Shown piece after piece: positions 34,192 to 42,495 of a stretch of DNA of 64,000 bases. Under the pieces are notes generated by a model, which saw only the letters and a program-made list of their open reading frames with translations, was not told the DNA's origin and ran no database searches. The stretch covers positions 1,240,001 to 1,304,000 of the forward strand of contig NZ_CP107929.1 in NCBI RefSeq assembly GCF_036017915.1. The letters run 5' to 3'. The position numbers and the translations under genes were made by a program. Every line of letters begins with the position of its first letter. Position 1 is the stretch's first letter. The DNA is from Micromonospora sp. NBC_00421 (GTDB lineage Bacteria > Actinomycetota > Actinomycetes > Mycobacteriales > Micromonosporaceae).

Positions 34192-35042
34192 GGGCTGGTG
34201 ATCCACTTGTCGCGGAGGCCGGCGAGGATGGCCACGGACACGGTCAGCAGGACCAGGCTGAGGACGACCGCGCCGTCCAGGTCGCCGCCCTCGATGGTCT
34301 GGTAGACGGCCAGCGGCATGGTCTGGGTGATACCGGGATAGTTGCCGGCGAAGGTGATCGTGGCGCCGAACTCGCCGAGAGCCCGGGCCCAGCACAGCAC
34401 CGCTCCCGCGGCGACGCCCGGTGCCACCAGGGGCAGGGTGACGTGGGTGAAGGTGGTCCAGCGTCCGGCGCCGAGGGTGGCGGCGGCCTCCTCGTAGCGG
34501 GCGTCGGCCCCGCGTAGTGCGCCTTCGACGGCGATGACCAGGAACGGCATCGCGACGAACGCCTCGGCGACGATCACGCCGGTGGTGGTGAACGGCAGGG
34601 TGTAGCCGAACGTGCTGTCCAGCCATGTGCCGAGCAGGCCCCGGCGGCCGAACACCAGGAGCAGCGCCACCCCGCCGACCACCGGCGGCAGGACCAGCGG
34701 GACCGTGACCAGCGCGCGGACCACCCGCCGGCCGGGGAACCGGGTACGGGCCAGCAGCCAGGCCAGCGGCACGCCCAGCAACAGGCACCCGACGGTGGCG
34801 ACGCTGGCGGTCTGCAGGGACAGCCGGAGCGCGGTCAACGCGCCGGGCTCGGTGAGCCGCTGCGGCAGGCTGCTCCAGGGGGCGCGGGCCACCAGCCCGG
34901 CCAGCGGCAGTACCAGGAACAGCAGACCCAGCAGCGCCGGGGTCAGCAGCGCCGCCGGTACGCGTTGCGCCCGGCGGCGGCGTGGCGGCCCGGTCCGGAC
35001 GGGCTCGTCCGCTCGGACCGGGCGTTCACCGGTCGAGGTCAC
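34188..35042 (-). CDS. modB: Molybdate ABC transporter permease
   Basis: A 284-residue inner-membrane permease with a cytoplasmic Arg-rich N-terminus followed by about six membrane helices (for example ALLTPALLGLLFLVLPLAGL). The cytoplasmic EAA loop reads YEEAAATLGAGRWTTFTHV and couples to ModC. The GTG at 35042 is used; it lies 16 bases from the modA stop. The end overlaps modC by four bases, so both are made in step. Confidence 0.92.
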   Translation of the reverse strand: MTSTGERPVRADEPVRTGPPRRRRAQRVPAALLTPALLGLLFLVLPLAGLVARAPWSSLPQRLTEPGALTALRLSLQTASVATVGCLLLGVPLAWLLARTRFPGRRVVRALVTVPLVLPPVVGGVALLLVFGRRGLLGTWLDSTFGYTLPFTTTGVIVAEAFVAMPFLVIAVEGALRGADARYEEAAATLGAGRWTTFTHVTLPLVAPGVAAGAVLCWARALGEFGATITFAGNYPGITQTMPLAVYQTIEGGDLDGAVVLSLVLLTVSVAILAGLRDKWITSP

Positions 35043-35058
35043 GCGTCACCCGGGCCGG

Positions 35059-35856
35059 TCACGGGGTCTGGAAGCCGGCGGCGGTCAGGACGGTGGTGCC
35101 CTGCCCGGAGCGGACGAAGGCGACGAAGGCCTGCGCGCCGGGTTTGTTGGCTGCGTTCTTCAGCACCACGATGGGGTAGTCGTTGATCGCGCCGGCGGAT
35201 TCGGGGAACTCCACCCCGTCGACGTCGGCGTCGGCGGCCCTGGTGTCGGTGCGGTAGACCAGGGCGGCGTCGACCTCACCGAGCTTCACCTTCGACAGGG
35301 CGCCCTTGACGTCCTGCTCCAACGTGACCGGGGTGAGTTCCACCTGCGCGGCGGTCAGGACCCTGGTGGCCGCCGCGCCGCAGGGCACCTGCTCGGCGCA
35401 GCGGGCGACCTTCAGGCCGGGCCTGGTGAGGTCGGTCAGCGCCCCGATGCCTTTCGGGTTGCCCTCGGGCACGGCGATGACCAGTTGGTTCTTCGCGAAG
35501 ACGACGGGGGCACCGTCGGCGTTGCCGGCATCGGTGACCGGCTGCATGTTCTTCGGCGCGGCCGAGGCGAACACGTCCGCCGGCGCGCCCTGGTTGATCT
35601 GGGTGGCCAGCGCGGAACTGCCGGCGAAGTTGAACCTGACCACCACCCCGGGGTGGGCGGCCTCGAAGTCCTTGCCGATCCGGGTGAACGACTCGGTAAG
35701 CGACGCCGCCGCGAACACGGTGACCGTCCCGGTCACCCCGGTGCCGGACGGGGCCGCGCCCGGCGAGCCTGCCTTGTTGCCGCCGCAGCCGGCCAGCCCG
35801 GCGACCGCGAGGGCCGTCACCCCGGCCAGCACGGCGCGGACGAAACGTGCACCCAC
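35059..35856 (-). CDS. modA: Molybdate-binding lipoprotein
   Basis: A 265-residue periplasmic-binding-type lipoprotein. A signal peptide ends in the lipobox LAGC near residue 25, giving membrane anchoring on the outer face. ModA motifs TVFAAASLTESF, NFAGSSALATQI and APADVFASA mark the oxyanion-binding site. GTG 35856 is preferred because GGAGGA lies seven bases upstream and it gives a correct-length signal peptide. First structural gene of modABC, 35 bases after the HTH-TOBE regulator gene. Confidence 0.93.
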   Translation of the reverse strand: MGARFVRAVLAGVTALAVAGLAGCGGNKAGSPGAAPSGTGVTGTVTVFAAASLTESFTRIGKDFEAAHPGVVVRFNFAGSSALATQINQGAPADVFASAAPKNMQPVTDAGNADGAPVVFAKNQLVIAVPEGNPKGIGALTDLTRPGLKVARCAEQVPCGAAATRVLTAAQVELTPVTLEQDVKGALSKVKLGEVDAALVYRTDTRAADADVDGVEFPESAGAINDYPIVVLKNAANKPGAQAFVAFVRSGQGTTVLTAAGFQTP

Positions 35857-35891
35857 CTGCTTCTCCTCCCCGAAGGTCGCGGTGCCCGCGC

Positions 35892-36311
35892 TCACGCGCC
35901 GGCCCGGGTCCTGTGCGTCGGGCCTGACCGCTCCACCACCACCGTGGTGGATTTGATCACCGCGACCGCGACGGAGCCGACCTGCAGGCCCAGTTCCTCG
36001 ACCGCTTCCCGGCTCATCAGCGAGACGATCCGGAACGGCCCGGCCTGGATGTCCACCTGGGCCATCACCGTGTCCTTGGCGACCGCGGTGACGATCCCCC
36101 GCAGCCGGTTGCGCGCCGAGGACTCCTCCGACCGGCCGTCCGGTTGGCCCGCCTGCGCACGGACGAATCCGGCCAACTCGACGCCGTCGATCGCCCGGTG
36201 GCCCTGCTCGTCCCGGATGGCTGGCAGTCGGCCCGCATCCACCCAGCGGCGCACCGTGTCCACGCTCACGCCGAGCAGATCCGCGGCTTCACCGATCCGA
36301 AACACCGTCAC
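35892..36311 (-). CDS. HTH-TOBE molybdate-responsive regulator (ModE-like role)
   Basis: A 139-residue protein combining a MerR/excisionase-type helix-turn-helix (FRIGEAADLLGVSVDTVRRW) with a single TOBE/MOP domain (NRLRGIVTAVAKDTVMAQVD, then SREAVEELGLQVGSVAVAVI). MOP domains bind molybdate, so it probably senses molybdate and represses the modABC genes immediately downstream. This is a common actinobacterial substitute for ModE. The start is uncertain: GTG 36311 is chosen, but an in-frame TTG at 36335 is possible. Confidence 0.85.
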   Translation of the reverse strand: MTVFRIGEAADLLGVSVDTVRRWVDAGRLPAIRDEQGHRAIDGVELAGFVRAQAGQPDGRSEESSARNRLRGIVTAVAKDTVMAQVDIQAGPFRIVSLMSREAVEELGLQVGSVAVAVIKSTTVVVERSGPTHRTRAGA

Positions 36312-36463
36312 ACCGGGCACCCTACCGGTACGCAACTGCTGCTCGGAAGAGTGGTTACGACTGGCGACTGCGGCACCTACGACCTATCAGTGGCCGCACC
36401 TGCCTCATGCGTAGGAGTCGTCCTCCGCTGCCCCGTCCCGGGGGTCCAGTGCTCCAGTGGTCA

Positions 36464-38893
36464 TCAGGCGAACTGCCGCAGCACGGTGGGGTCGGTGATG
36501 GTGTCGTCGGCGGCGAGCATGATCGCCTTCGACAGGATCGTCGACAGCATCGGGTCGTCGTCGAACGGCAGGTGCAGCCGCCCGGTGCCCCCGCGCGCGG
36601 GGACGATGCACAGGTAGGCGTCGTGGGGCTCCATCATGACGTTGCCCGAGCCGAGGTGGATCCGGTAGCCGCGCAGGTTCCCGCGTACGTGCAGGTAACG
36701 GTCCGCGAGGGTGGCCCGGCCGGCGATGGCCATCCGGGGGAGGAGCCGGGCCAGGGCGTCGCGGCGTACCTCCGCCGACGGGGTCAGCGCCCCGACCACG
36801 GTGCTGTGCCAGTAGTCCCGGAACCGGTCCTCGCCGCGGTCGGCCCACTGCGGGTCGGTGGCGATCGAGGTGACGCCGACGAAGAGGTCCACGTCCCGCA
36901 TCGCCTCGGTGAACACCAGTGGCGGTACGTCCGCGACCGGTACGGGTTGCCAGGTCGCGCCGTCGGATCGGGCGAACCGCACCTGATCGGTGGCGCAGTG
37001 GTCGACGTCGTAGTTCCGGGGATCGTCCGTGCCGACCAGATGGTGGTGGAAGGACGCCCGCCACGCACCGCCGCCGAAGAGCTTCGTGGCTTCGCTGTCG
37101 TACCCGCCGTCCCAGGTGCCCAGGTAGCCGGCCTGCCAGCCGCGGGCGCGCATGAGCGCGTTCGCCTGGCGGTAGCGCAGGATGTGCGCGGCGAACCGGT
37201 TGGAGTAGGAACCGGTCCGCTCCTCGGCCGGGGTGAGCAGGTAGACCTCGCGGAAGGCCTGCTTGAACGGCTGCGTCAGGCCGGTGGCGAGCACCCGTTC
37301 ACGCCAGGCGAGGATCTCGTCCACCCCGGCGCGGATGGGGTGCCACAGCCGGACCCGGTCACCACGCGCCGGCCGCCCGTCGAGACCGGCGACCGTCCAG
37401 CCGTCGGCGTCCTCGCGGGGCAGGCCCGCCGACCAGTCGCGTCCGTCGGTGCTGGTCTCCCAGAGCAGCCGCCGCCCGTACGTCCCGGTGACCGGGTGGT
37501 CCAGGAAGCGGGACACCCAGTCCGGGTACGCCCAGGTGCGCTCCTCGGACAGCAGCGCCTCCACCCGTTGGCGCTCGGCGGTCAGCGTCGCGTTGACGGC
37601 CTTCACCGAGTCGCGCAGCTGTTTCAGCTCGTCGGCGTGCGCCTCCTTGAGCACCGCGGGAACGCCCTTGAGCCCGACGTCGCCGCGGGCGAAGGTCAGG
37701 CGGGCCTTCTCGCCCTCGACCCGCACCGTCGCCTCGTACGGGCCGACCGGGGTCCGCCGGGTCCCGGCCGGGTCGAGCCCGTGATCGTCGACGGCGAGTT
37801 CCAGCACCTCGCTCAGTGACCACCCCCGCAGAGCGCCGAGGCGGGTCAGCGCGGTGTGCACCCGACTGCGTACCGCCTTGTTCTTCACGGTCACCGCGAG
37901 CCGCGCCAGGGTGCGCACCGGTGTCTCACCGTCGCGCCCGGTGAGCAGTTGCACGGCCGCGATCGCGGTGCGCTGGGCATGGGGGAAGCCCGCCGCCTGG
38001 CGGGGCGCGGCCGAGGCGGCGGCGGTGACCCTCGCCAGCAGTTCCGTGGCCGCCTCGTCCGACTCCCGCGACAGCGCCCACACCAGGCCACGGAGGAGGC
38101 GGTCCGAGTCGTCGTGCACGGAGTGCCGGTGGGCGGCGAACGCCTCCAGGATCGCGCGGACCGCCTTCCTCCCGTCGGTCGCGGTCTTGAGCTGCTCGTC
38201 GAGGCCGCGCAGCCATCTCGCCGGTGCGGTCGGCTTGTCGAGCGAGGCGCAGTGGGCCAGCAGTTCGGGCACACCCGGCGCGGCGAGGACGTCACCCAGG
38301 CCGGCGCGGACGAGCGGACCGAACTCGTCGCCGTGGTGCAGCAACCGGGACGGCACGCGGCGACCCGTGGCGCGGTCGACCGCCTCCCCGATCAGCGTGA
38401 CGACCCGGCGTCGAGGGCCGGCCGTCGGGAGGTGGCCCGCGGCGAGTTCGTCGAACAGGGCCGCGAGCGCCGGCGCGAGATCGGCCAGGTCGGCGGGAGC
38501 CAGGTGCGCGGCGATCGTCGCCGGCAGCTCCAGATAGGCGACATTGTCGTAGCCCTGCCCCCGGCCGGCGACCTCCAGACTCCACAGCAGGTCCGCCCGG
38601 GTCCAGTCGTGTTCGTCGTCGACGAGACTCCGCACCACCTCGTTCAGCGCGGACGGCATCGAGCTGGCCGCCACCTCCAGGTGCACGGCCAGCGCGGCGC
38701 GGCGGCGCAGCTCGGTCGGCCACGACCCGGTGACGGCCCACTCCGGCGTACGGGTCACCGACGACGTCCAGTGGTAGGTGCTCGCCCGCCGGAGCAGCGG
38801 CCGCACCTGGGCGTCGGCTTCGGCGATCCCGGTCTCCACCCTGAGGCGGTCCGTCGCGCTCAGTGCGGGAAGCAACCGCATCCAGTCGGCCAT
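36464..38893 (-). CDS. DUF4132 (MolR/YehI-like) protein
   Basis: An 809-residue soluble protein. The C-terminal 250 residues are the DUF4132 domain: VPPLVFTEAMRDVDLFVGV, RRDALARLLPRMAIAGRATL, YLHVRGNLRGYRIHLGSGN and MMEPHDAYLCIVPA. The N-terminal part is alpha-helical, repeat-like. The family is uncharacterised; E. coli members were historically called molybdate metabolism regulators (MolR). Here it lies immediately upstream of the mod operon on the same strand, which may or may not be meaningful. ATG 38893 lies one base after the stop of the small upstream gene, so the two are coupled. Confidence 0.82.
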   Translation of the reverse strand: MADWMRLLPALSATDRLRVETGIAEADAQVRPLLRRASTYHWTSSVTRTPEWAVTGSWPTELRRRAALAVHLEVAASSMPSALNEVVRSLVDDEHDWTRADLLWSLEVAGRGQGYDNVAYLELPATIAAHLAPADLADLAPALAALFDELAAGHLPTAGPRRRVVTLIGEAVDRATGRRVPSRLLHHGDEFGPLVRAGLGDVLAAPGVPELLAHCASLDKPTAPARWLRGLDEQLKTATDGRKAVRAILEAFAAHRHSVHDDSDRLLRGLVWALSRESDEAATELLARVTAAASAAPRQAAGFPHAQRTAIAAVQLLTGRDGETPVRTLARLAVTVKNKAVRSRVHTALTRLGALRGWSLSEVLELAVDDHGLDPAGTRRTPVGPYEATVRVEGEKARLTFARGDVGLKGVPAVLKEAHADELKQLRDSVKAVNATLTAERQRVEALLSEERTWAYPDWVSRFLDHPVTGTYGRRLLWETSTDGRDWSAGLPREDADGWTVAGLDGRPARGDRVRLWHPIRAGVDEILAWRERVLATGLTQPFKQAFREVYLLTPAEERTGSYSNRFAAHILRYRQANALMRARGWQAGYLGTWDGGYDSEATKLFGGGAWRASFHHHLVGTDDPRNYDVDHCATDQVRFARSDGATWQPVPVADVPPLVFTEAMRDVDLFVGVTSIATDPQWADRGEDRFRDYWHSTVVGALTPSAEVRRDALARLLPRMAIAGRATLADRYLHVRGNLRGYRIHLGSGNVMMEPHDAYLCIVPARGGTGRLHLPFDDDPMLSTILSKAIMLAADDTITDPTVLRQFA

Positions 38894-38894
38894 G

Positions 38895-39287
38895 TCAGCC
38901 ACCCACCAGGGGGACGAGCCGCACGAAGGCCACCTCGGGGTCCACGAGCAGGTCGATCTCCTCATCAAGGTCCTCGACCTGGCGCTCACCCACCAGCAGC
39001 ACGAAGCCGTTGTGGGCGAAGGCGGCACAGGCCGCGTCCGCCTGACGTTCCCAGTCCAGCCGCCGGCCCCGACCGACCCGGTAGCCGTTCAACGTCGCCT
39101 CCGCGTCGGTCGGCCGTACCAGACCCCGGAAGACGTCGGCCTGCTCGGCATTGAACCGTGCCACCTCCTCGCGTACCCGCAACCGGACCAGCTCCCGCGC
39201 GGAGATGCGCTCCGGCAGACCGGCCAGCGGCCACTGGTCGATCGCCCTGCCGGTCGCCGTCTCGTCCCGAACCGTCACCGTGGCCAT
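38895..39287 (-). CDS. Small hypothetical protein paired with DUF4132 gene
   Basis: A 130-residue protein (MATVTVRDETATGRAIDQWP) with no recognised family. It includes GLPERISARELVRLRVREEV and ends FVLLVGERQVEDLDEEIDLL. The pattern TVRDETATG near the N-terminus is found beside DUF4132 genes (my recollection, not checked). ATG 39287 follows AAGGAGC. It ends one base before the DUF4132 start, so the two are co-translated and probably interact. Confidence 0.7.
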   Translation of the reverse strand: MATVTVRDETATGRAIDQWPLAGLPERISARELVRLRVREEVARFNAEQADVFRGLVRPTDAEATLNGYRVGRGRRLDWERQADAACAAFAHNGFVLLVGERQVEDLDEEIDLLVDPEVAFVRLVPLVGG

Positions 39288-39421
39288 TGCGCCGTGCTCC
39301 TTGCCTTGGGTGAGCGGCATCATGGCACGACGGTCCGACGGGACAGTCTCGTCAGCCCTCCGGGCAGCGGTGTCGCCGCGCACAGCAGCGTGCCGGCAGC
39401 CGGGTACCGTCAGCGCAGGGA

Positions 39422-39790
39422 TCACCCGTCCTGCAGGCTCTCCTGCAGTTCGGCGGGCGCCCGCATCCGCCACGCATCGGTGATCAGCTCGGCCAGCCGC
39501 TCGACTGACACCTCGGTGAGGCGCACCATCACCAGGGGCAGCCCCTCGTACCCGGCCGTCGTGAAGAACAGGGCGGGCTCGCCGAGGAGCAGCGCCTGCT
39601 TCTCCCCCTCATCACCGACATGGAGCACCGCGACATCGGTGCGGATCACCCGCGGTTTCCCCGGCACGCGTTCCGGATAAGACCAGACGAAACCCTTGTT
39701 CTCCACGCGGAAGTCGAAGCCGTCGCTGGGAATCTCCACCGCGTGGGGCAGCGCGAGCGCCAGACGGCGTACATCGTCGGCATCAGCCAT
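39422..39790 (-). CDS. MmcQ/YjbR family protein
   Basis: A 122-residue protein with the YjbR/MmcQ-type fold: DVRRLALALPHAVEIPSDGF at the N-terminus, FDFRVENKGFVWSYPE, and a C-terminal VERLAELITDAWRMRAP. This CyaY-like family binds DNA in some members but has no assigned role. It is the usual size (about 120 residues) and complete. It diverges from the DIP1984-family gene. Confidence 0.85.
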   Translation of the reverse strand: MADADDVRRLALALPHAVEIPSDGFDFRVENKGFVWSYPERVPGKPRVIRTDVAVLHVGDEGEKQALLLGEPALFFTTAGYEGLPLVMVRLTEVSVERLAELITDAWRMRAPAELQESLQDG

Positions 39791-39931
39791 CCGCAGAGGC
39801 TACAACGGCGCCCGATCCTCCTGCCCGGGACTCGGCCGGCGCTCCGTCCCCGGGCACCGTGCCTGCTGCTGTTCTTCGCATGGTCGACGTAATGGGGAGG
39901 CGTGGGTGATCTTCGCTGGTCACTGGTGCCT

Positions 39932-40396
39932 ATGAAACTTGCTGAGGCTCTTGCGTTGCGCGCGGATGCGGCGCGTCGCGTCGAACAACTCCGTGCCCGC
40001 ATCGTCGCCAGCGCCCGTTTCCAGGAGGGTGAGTCGCCTGCGGAGGAGGCGGCGGCGCTCCTGGCGGAGGTCGGCGGGGTGCTCGGTGAGCTGGAGTCGC
40101 TGATCCGGCGGATCAACCGCACCAACGCCGCGACCGTGGTCGACGGTGGCACGCTCACCGATGCTCTGGCCCGCCGGGACGTGCTCCGGTTGCGGCACGG
40201 CGTGGTCACCTCTGCCGCCGACGCCGCTGCGGGGGAGGGCCAGCGCGGGTTTCGGCAGTTGCGGTCGGAGCTGAAGATGATCCCGGCGTTGCCGGTGGCG
40301 CTACTGCGCGGCCAGGCCGACGATCTCGCCCGGCAGCTCCGCGAGGTCGACACCCTGATCCAGCGGAGCAACTGGGAGGTGGACCTGCTGGACTGA
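39932..40396 (+). CDS. DIP1984 family protein
   Basis: A 154-residue all-helical, probably coiled-coil protein (MKLAEALALRADAARRVEQL, LESLIRRINRTNAAT, IQRSNWEVDLLD), matching the DIP1984/septicolysin-like family. The name derives from a Corynebacterium protein; the function is unknown. The ATG at 39932 fits the family start; an in-frame upstream GTG at 39902 is rejected. Confidence 0.87.
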   Translation: MKLAEALALRADAARRVEQLRARIVASARFQEGESPAEEAAALLAEVGGVLGELESLIRRINRTNAATVVDGGTLTDALARRDVLRLRHGVVTSAADAAAGEGQRGFRQLRSELKMIPALPVALLRGQADDLARQLREVDTLIQRSNWEVDLLD

Positions 40397-40490
40397 CGGG
40401 TTGCGGAGCAGGTAGCCGACGTGGAGGCGTGCACGAACCCGAGAGCCGGCGGGTATTCCGGCTCACTCCTGGCGCGCCGAGGGCAGGCGC

Positions 40491-40513
40491 AGGGGTTCGA
40501 TTCCCCGGCACAC
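40491..40513 (+). other. Orphan tRNA T-arm-like sequence
   Basis: GGGG-TTCGATT-CCCC followed by GGCACAC looks like a tRNA T-arm plus 3' acceptor strand, but no matching 5' acceptor strand (GTGTGCC) or anticodon arm is found within 95 bases upstream. A hairpin GAGCCGG/CCGGCTC lies at 40443-40464. It may be a tRNA 3'-end remnant such as an old attachment site, or chance. Confidence 0.3.
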
Positions 40514-40670
40514 ATCGCACGCCCAGCACAGCACACAGGTGACGGCGCACAGGGCACGGCACACTACCGGGTGCAGATCCACGACGGCGAGGGCGGGACA
40601 GGGGACCTCCGCAACCCCGTACCGACACGGCTCCTTCGATACCACGCGCGACCCCCGCACTGAGCTGCCG

Positions 40671-40907
40671 CGCCGGATCATCGCGCCTGTGTTCCTCGGC
40701 GTGTGGGACCGGCAACCCGACCCCGCCGTCGGCGGGGAGATCGTCAACGGCGAGCCGGGCCTGATCGCGACTGATCGTCAGAGCCGTACTCTCGCCGTGC
40801 TCGCACTCGCCACGACCGGCACTGGCAGGATCAGCCATGTGTGGGTGGTCCGGAACCCCCGGAAGCTCGACGCATGGCGCTGGTCTCCGACCGCCCCGGA
40901 CCGCTGA
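40671..40907 (+). pseudogene. Remnant of a SigJ-type ECF sigma factor (C-terminal NTF2-like tail)
   Basis: The frame reads IIAPVFLGVWDRQPDP, VNGEPGLIATD and ISHVWVVRNPRKLDAW. This resembles the C-terminal SnoaL-like extension of SigJ-family sigma factors, which typically ends VNGxPGLV...DGRI...VRNPxKL. No sigma-2 or sigma-4 region lies upstream and no start codon is well placed, so only about 75 codons of tail survive. Interpreted as a decayed or truncated gene. Confidence 0.5.
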
Positions 40908-40931
40908 TCGATGCTCCGCCAGCGCCGGGAG

Positions 40932-41102
40932 TCATGCCGGCTCGGGCACGGCTCCCGGCTCGCCGTCGTCGGGCATCGGCTCGACCGGTGCCTCCGGCAA
41001 CTCGCTGGGTGTGTCGGGAAGAAGCTCGCCGAGGTCGTCCGGCACGGGCTCCCGAGGGTCGAGGGGTGGATAGACATCGGGATCGAGGTCAGGATTTGTC
41101 AT
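40932..41102 (-). CDS. Small acidic proline-rich hypothetical protein
   Basis: A 56-residue frame starting MTNPDLDPDVYPPLDPREPV, rich in Pro, Asp and Glu, with no recognised domain. Codon use is biased like the neighbouring genes, which supports coding. ATG 41102 overlaps the stop of the decayed aminotransferase frame (ATGA). No clear ribosome site precedes it, so it may have depended on coupling to that gene. Confidence 0.45.
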   Translation of the reverse strand: MTNPDLDPDVYPPLDPREPVPDDLGELLPDTPSELPEAPVEPMPDDGEPGAVPEPA

Positions 41103-41475
41103 CGGGCGATTATCCGCCACGACCGTATCCCGCGCACGTCTGCCTCGGCCCACTCGTCACCGGTCAGCGTGACGACGGCGCATCCAGGGGGACCGTGCAG
41201 GCCAGCGGGAGGTGTAGACCGCTGCGGGCATCGAAGCCGGTAGTCGGGCAGCAGGCGGTGCCCCTGGCGGGCGACCAGGTCGACCGCGTCGATCAGGTAG
41301 TCGGCGACCAGGTCGGAGACGAAGTAGCCGAAGGTGATCCGGGTCCAGCCGGGCTTGATCCCACTCGCAGCCAAGGGCGATCTCCTCCTGGAACGCCCGG
41401 GAACGCTCCTCGTCGATGCCCAGCAGGCGGTGCCCGTAGGGGCCCGCGCAGGAGCATCCGCGCCGTCTGCTCCCG
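41099..41475 (-). pseudogene. Frameshifted remnant of a class V aminotransferase
   Basis: Two frames together give the C-terminal part of a PLP-dependent class V aminotransferase. One reads CSCAGPYGHRLLGIDEERS and then FQEEIALGCE, from about 41475 to 41366. After one extra base near 41362-41366 the other frame continues GIKPGWTRITFGYFVSDLVA and LVARQGHRLLPDYR. The N-terminal PLP-binding half is missing. A single insertion plus a large 5' deletion explains it. The product would be inactive. Confidence 0.75.
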
Positions 41476-41667
41476 GCCTCGACTCACCCATCCGGACCGG
41501 CACGTACGCCGTACCCCGTCCGGCGTCCGGCGCGACGCCGCCGGACGATCGTCCACACCGGATGGCCGCGCCGGGGGGCGGCCCCCTTCGACCGGGCCGG
41601 CTGGTGCCCTCGCCCGTGCGGGTGCGACGATCTCGACCGGTCCTGCGGACGACCCGAGGAGGGCGCG

Positions 41668-42450
41668 ATGGCCACCGGCGCCGAGCTGGACGACTGCCGG
41701 CGGGTCGCCGAGAAGGCGGCGCGTCTCGGCGGCCGGGAGCTGCTGCTGCGCTTCGGCGACCCCGGCCGCATCGACTACAAGACCGCCTCCACCGACCTGG
41801 TCAGCGAGGCGGACCGGGCCAGCGAGGCGCGCATCGTCGCGCTGCTGCGCGCCCGCCGGCCCGGCGACGGCATCCTCGCCGAGGAAGGCAGTGACCACGT
41901 CGGCGGTTCCGGGTTGCGCTGGGTGCTCGATCCCCTCGACGGCACCGTCAACTACGTCGCCGGGATGCCGTTCTGGTGCGTCAGCGTGGCCTGCGAGGAG
42001 CAGACGCCGGACGGTTGGCGGCCCGTCGTCGGGGTGGTCCACGACCCGGTGCACGACGAGACGTTCTGCGGCGTCCGGGGCCGGGGCGCGTTCCTGAACG
42101 ACGTGCCGCTGGCTCGGCCCGCCGGCGTCGCGCTCGGCGAGGTCGTCCTCGCCACCGGGTACGCCTACGACGTCGCCCACCGCCGGGTGCAGGCGACCGT
42201 GGTCACCGACCTGGCCGGCGACGTACGCGGGGTGCGGATGTTGGGCTCGACGGCGCTGGCCCTGGCCTGGATCGCGGCGGGCCGCTGCGACGCGTACGTC
42301 GAGGACCGTACGTTCCGCTGGGACTGGGCGGCCGGTCTGGTGATCGCCGTCGAGGCCGGTGCCGCGGTCGAGGTGAGCGGCAGCCGGGTGCTCGCCGCCC
42401 CGCCGGAGCTGATCGACGGCCTGCGTCCTCGGGTCGCGGCGCTGGGTTGA
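41668..42450 (+). CDS. Inositol monophosphatase family protein
   Basis: A 260-residue Mg-dependent phosphatase with all metal-site motifs: DLVSEADR, E72 in LAEEGSDH, D88/D91 in LDPLDGTVNY, and FRWDWAAG near the C-terminus. Family members hydrolyse inositol-1-phosphate, histidinol phosphate or sugar phosphates in the cytoplasm; specificity cannot be told from sequence. ATG 41668 follows GAGGAGGGC. It converges on the CHAT gene, 45 bases between stops. Confidence 0.9.
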   Translation: MATGAELDDCRRVAEKAARLGGRELLLRFGDPGRIDYKTASTDLVSEADRASEARIVALLRARRPGDGILAEEGSDHVGGSGLRWVLDPLDGTVNYVAGMPFWCVSVACEEQTPDGWRPVVGVVHDPVHDETFCGVRGRGAFLNDVPLARPAGVALGEVVLATGYAYDVAHRRVQATVVTDLAGDVRGVRMLGSTALALAWIAAGRCDAYVEDRTFRWDWAAGLVIAVEAGAAVEVSGSRVLAAPPELIDGLRPRVAALG

Positions 42451-42495
42451 CCACTGCCGCCCAGACGGTCGGCCTGCGGCGTGAACGGTGCGGCG

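Noticed and set aside
40491-40513. Complete tRNA gene
   Set aside because: The T-arm is good but no matching acceptor strand or anticodon arm lies upstream.
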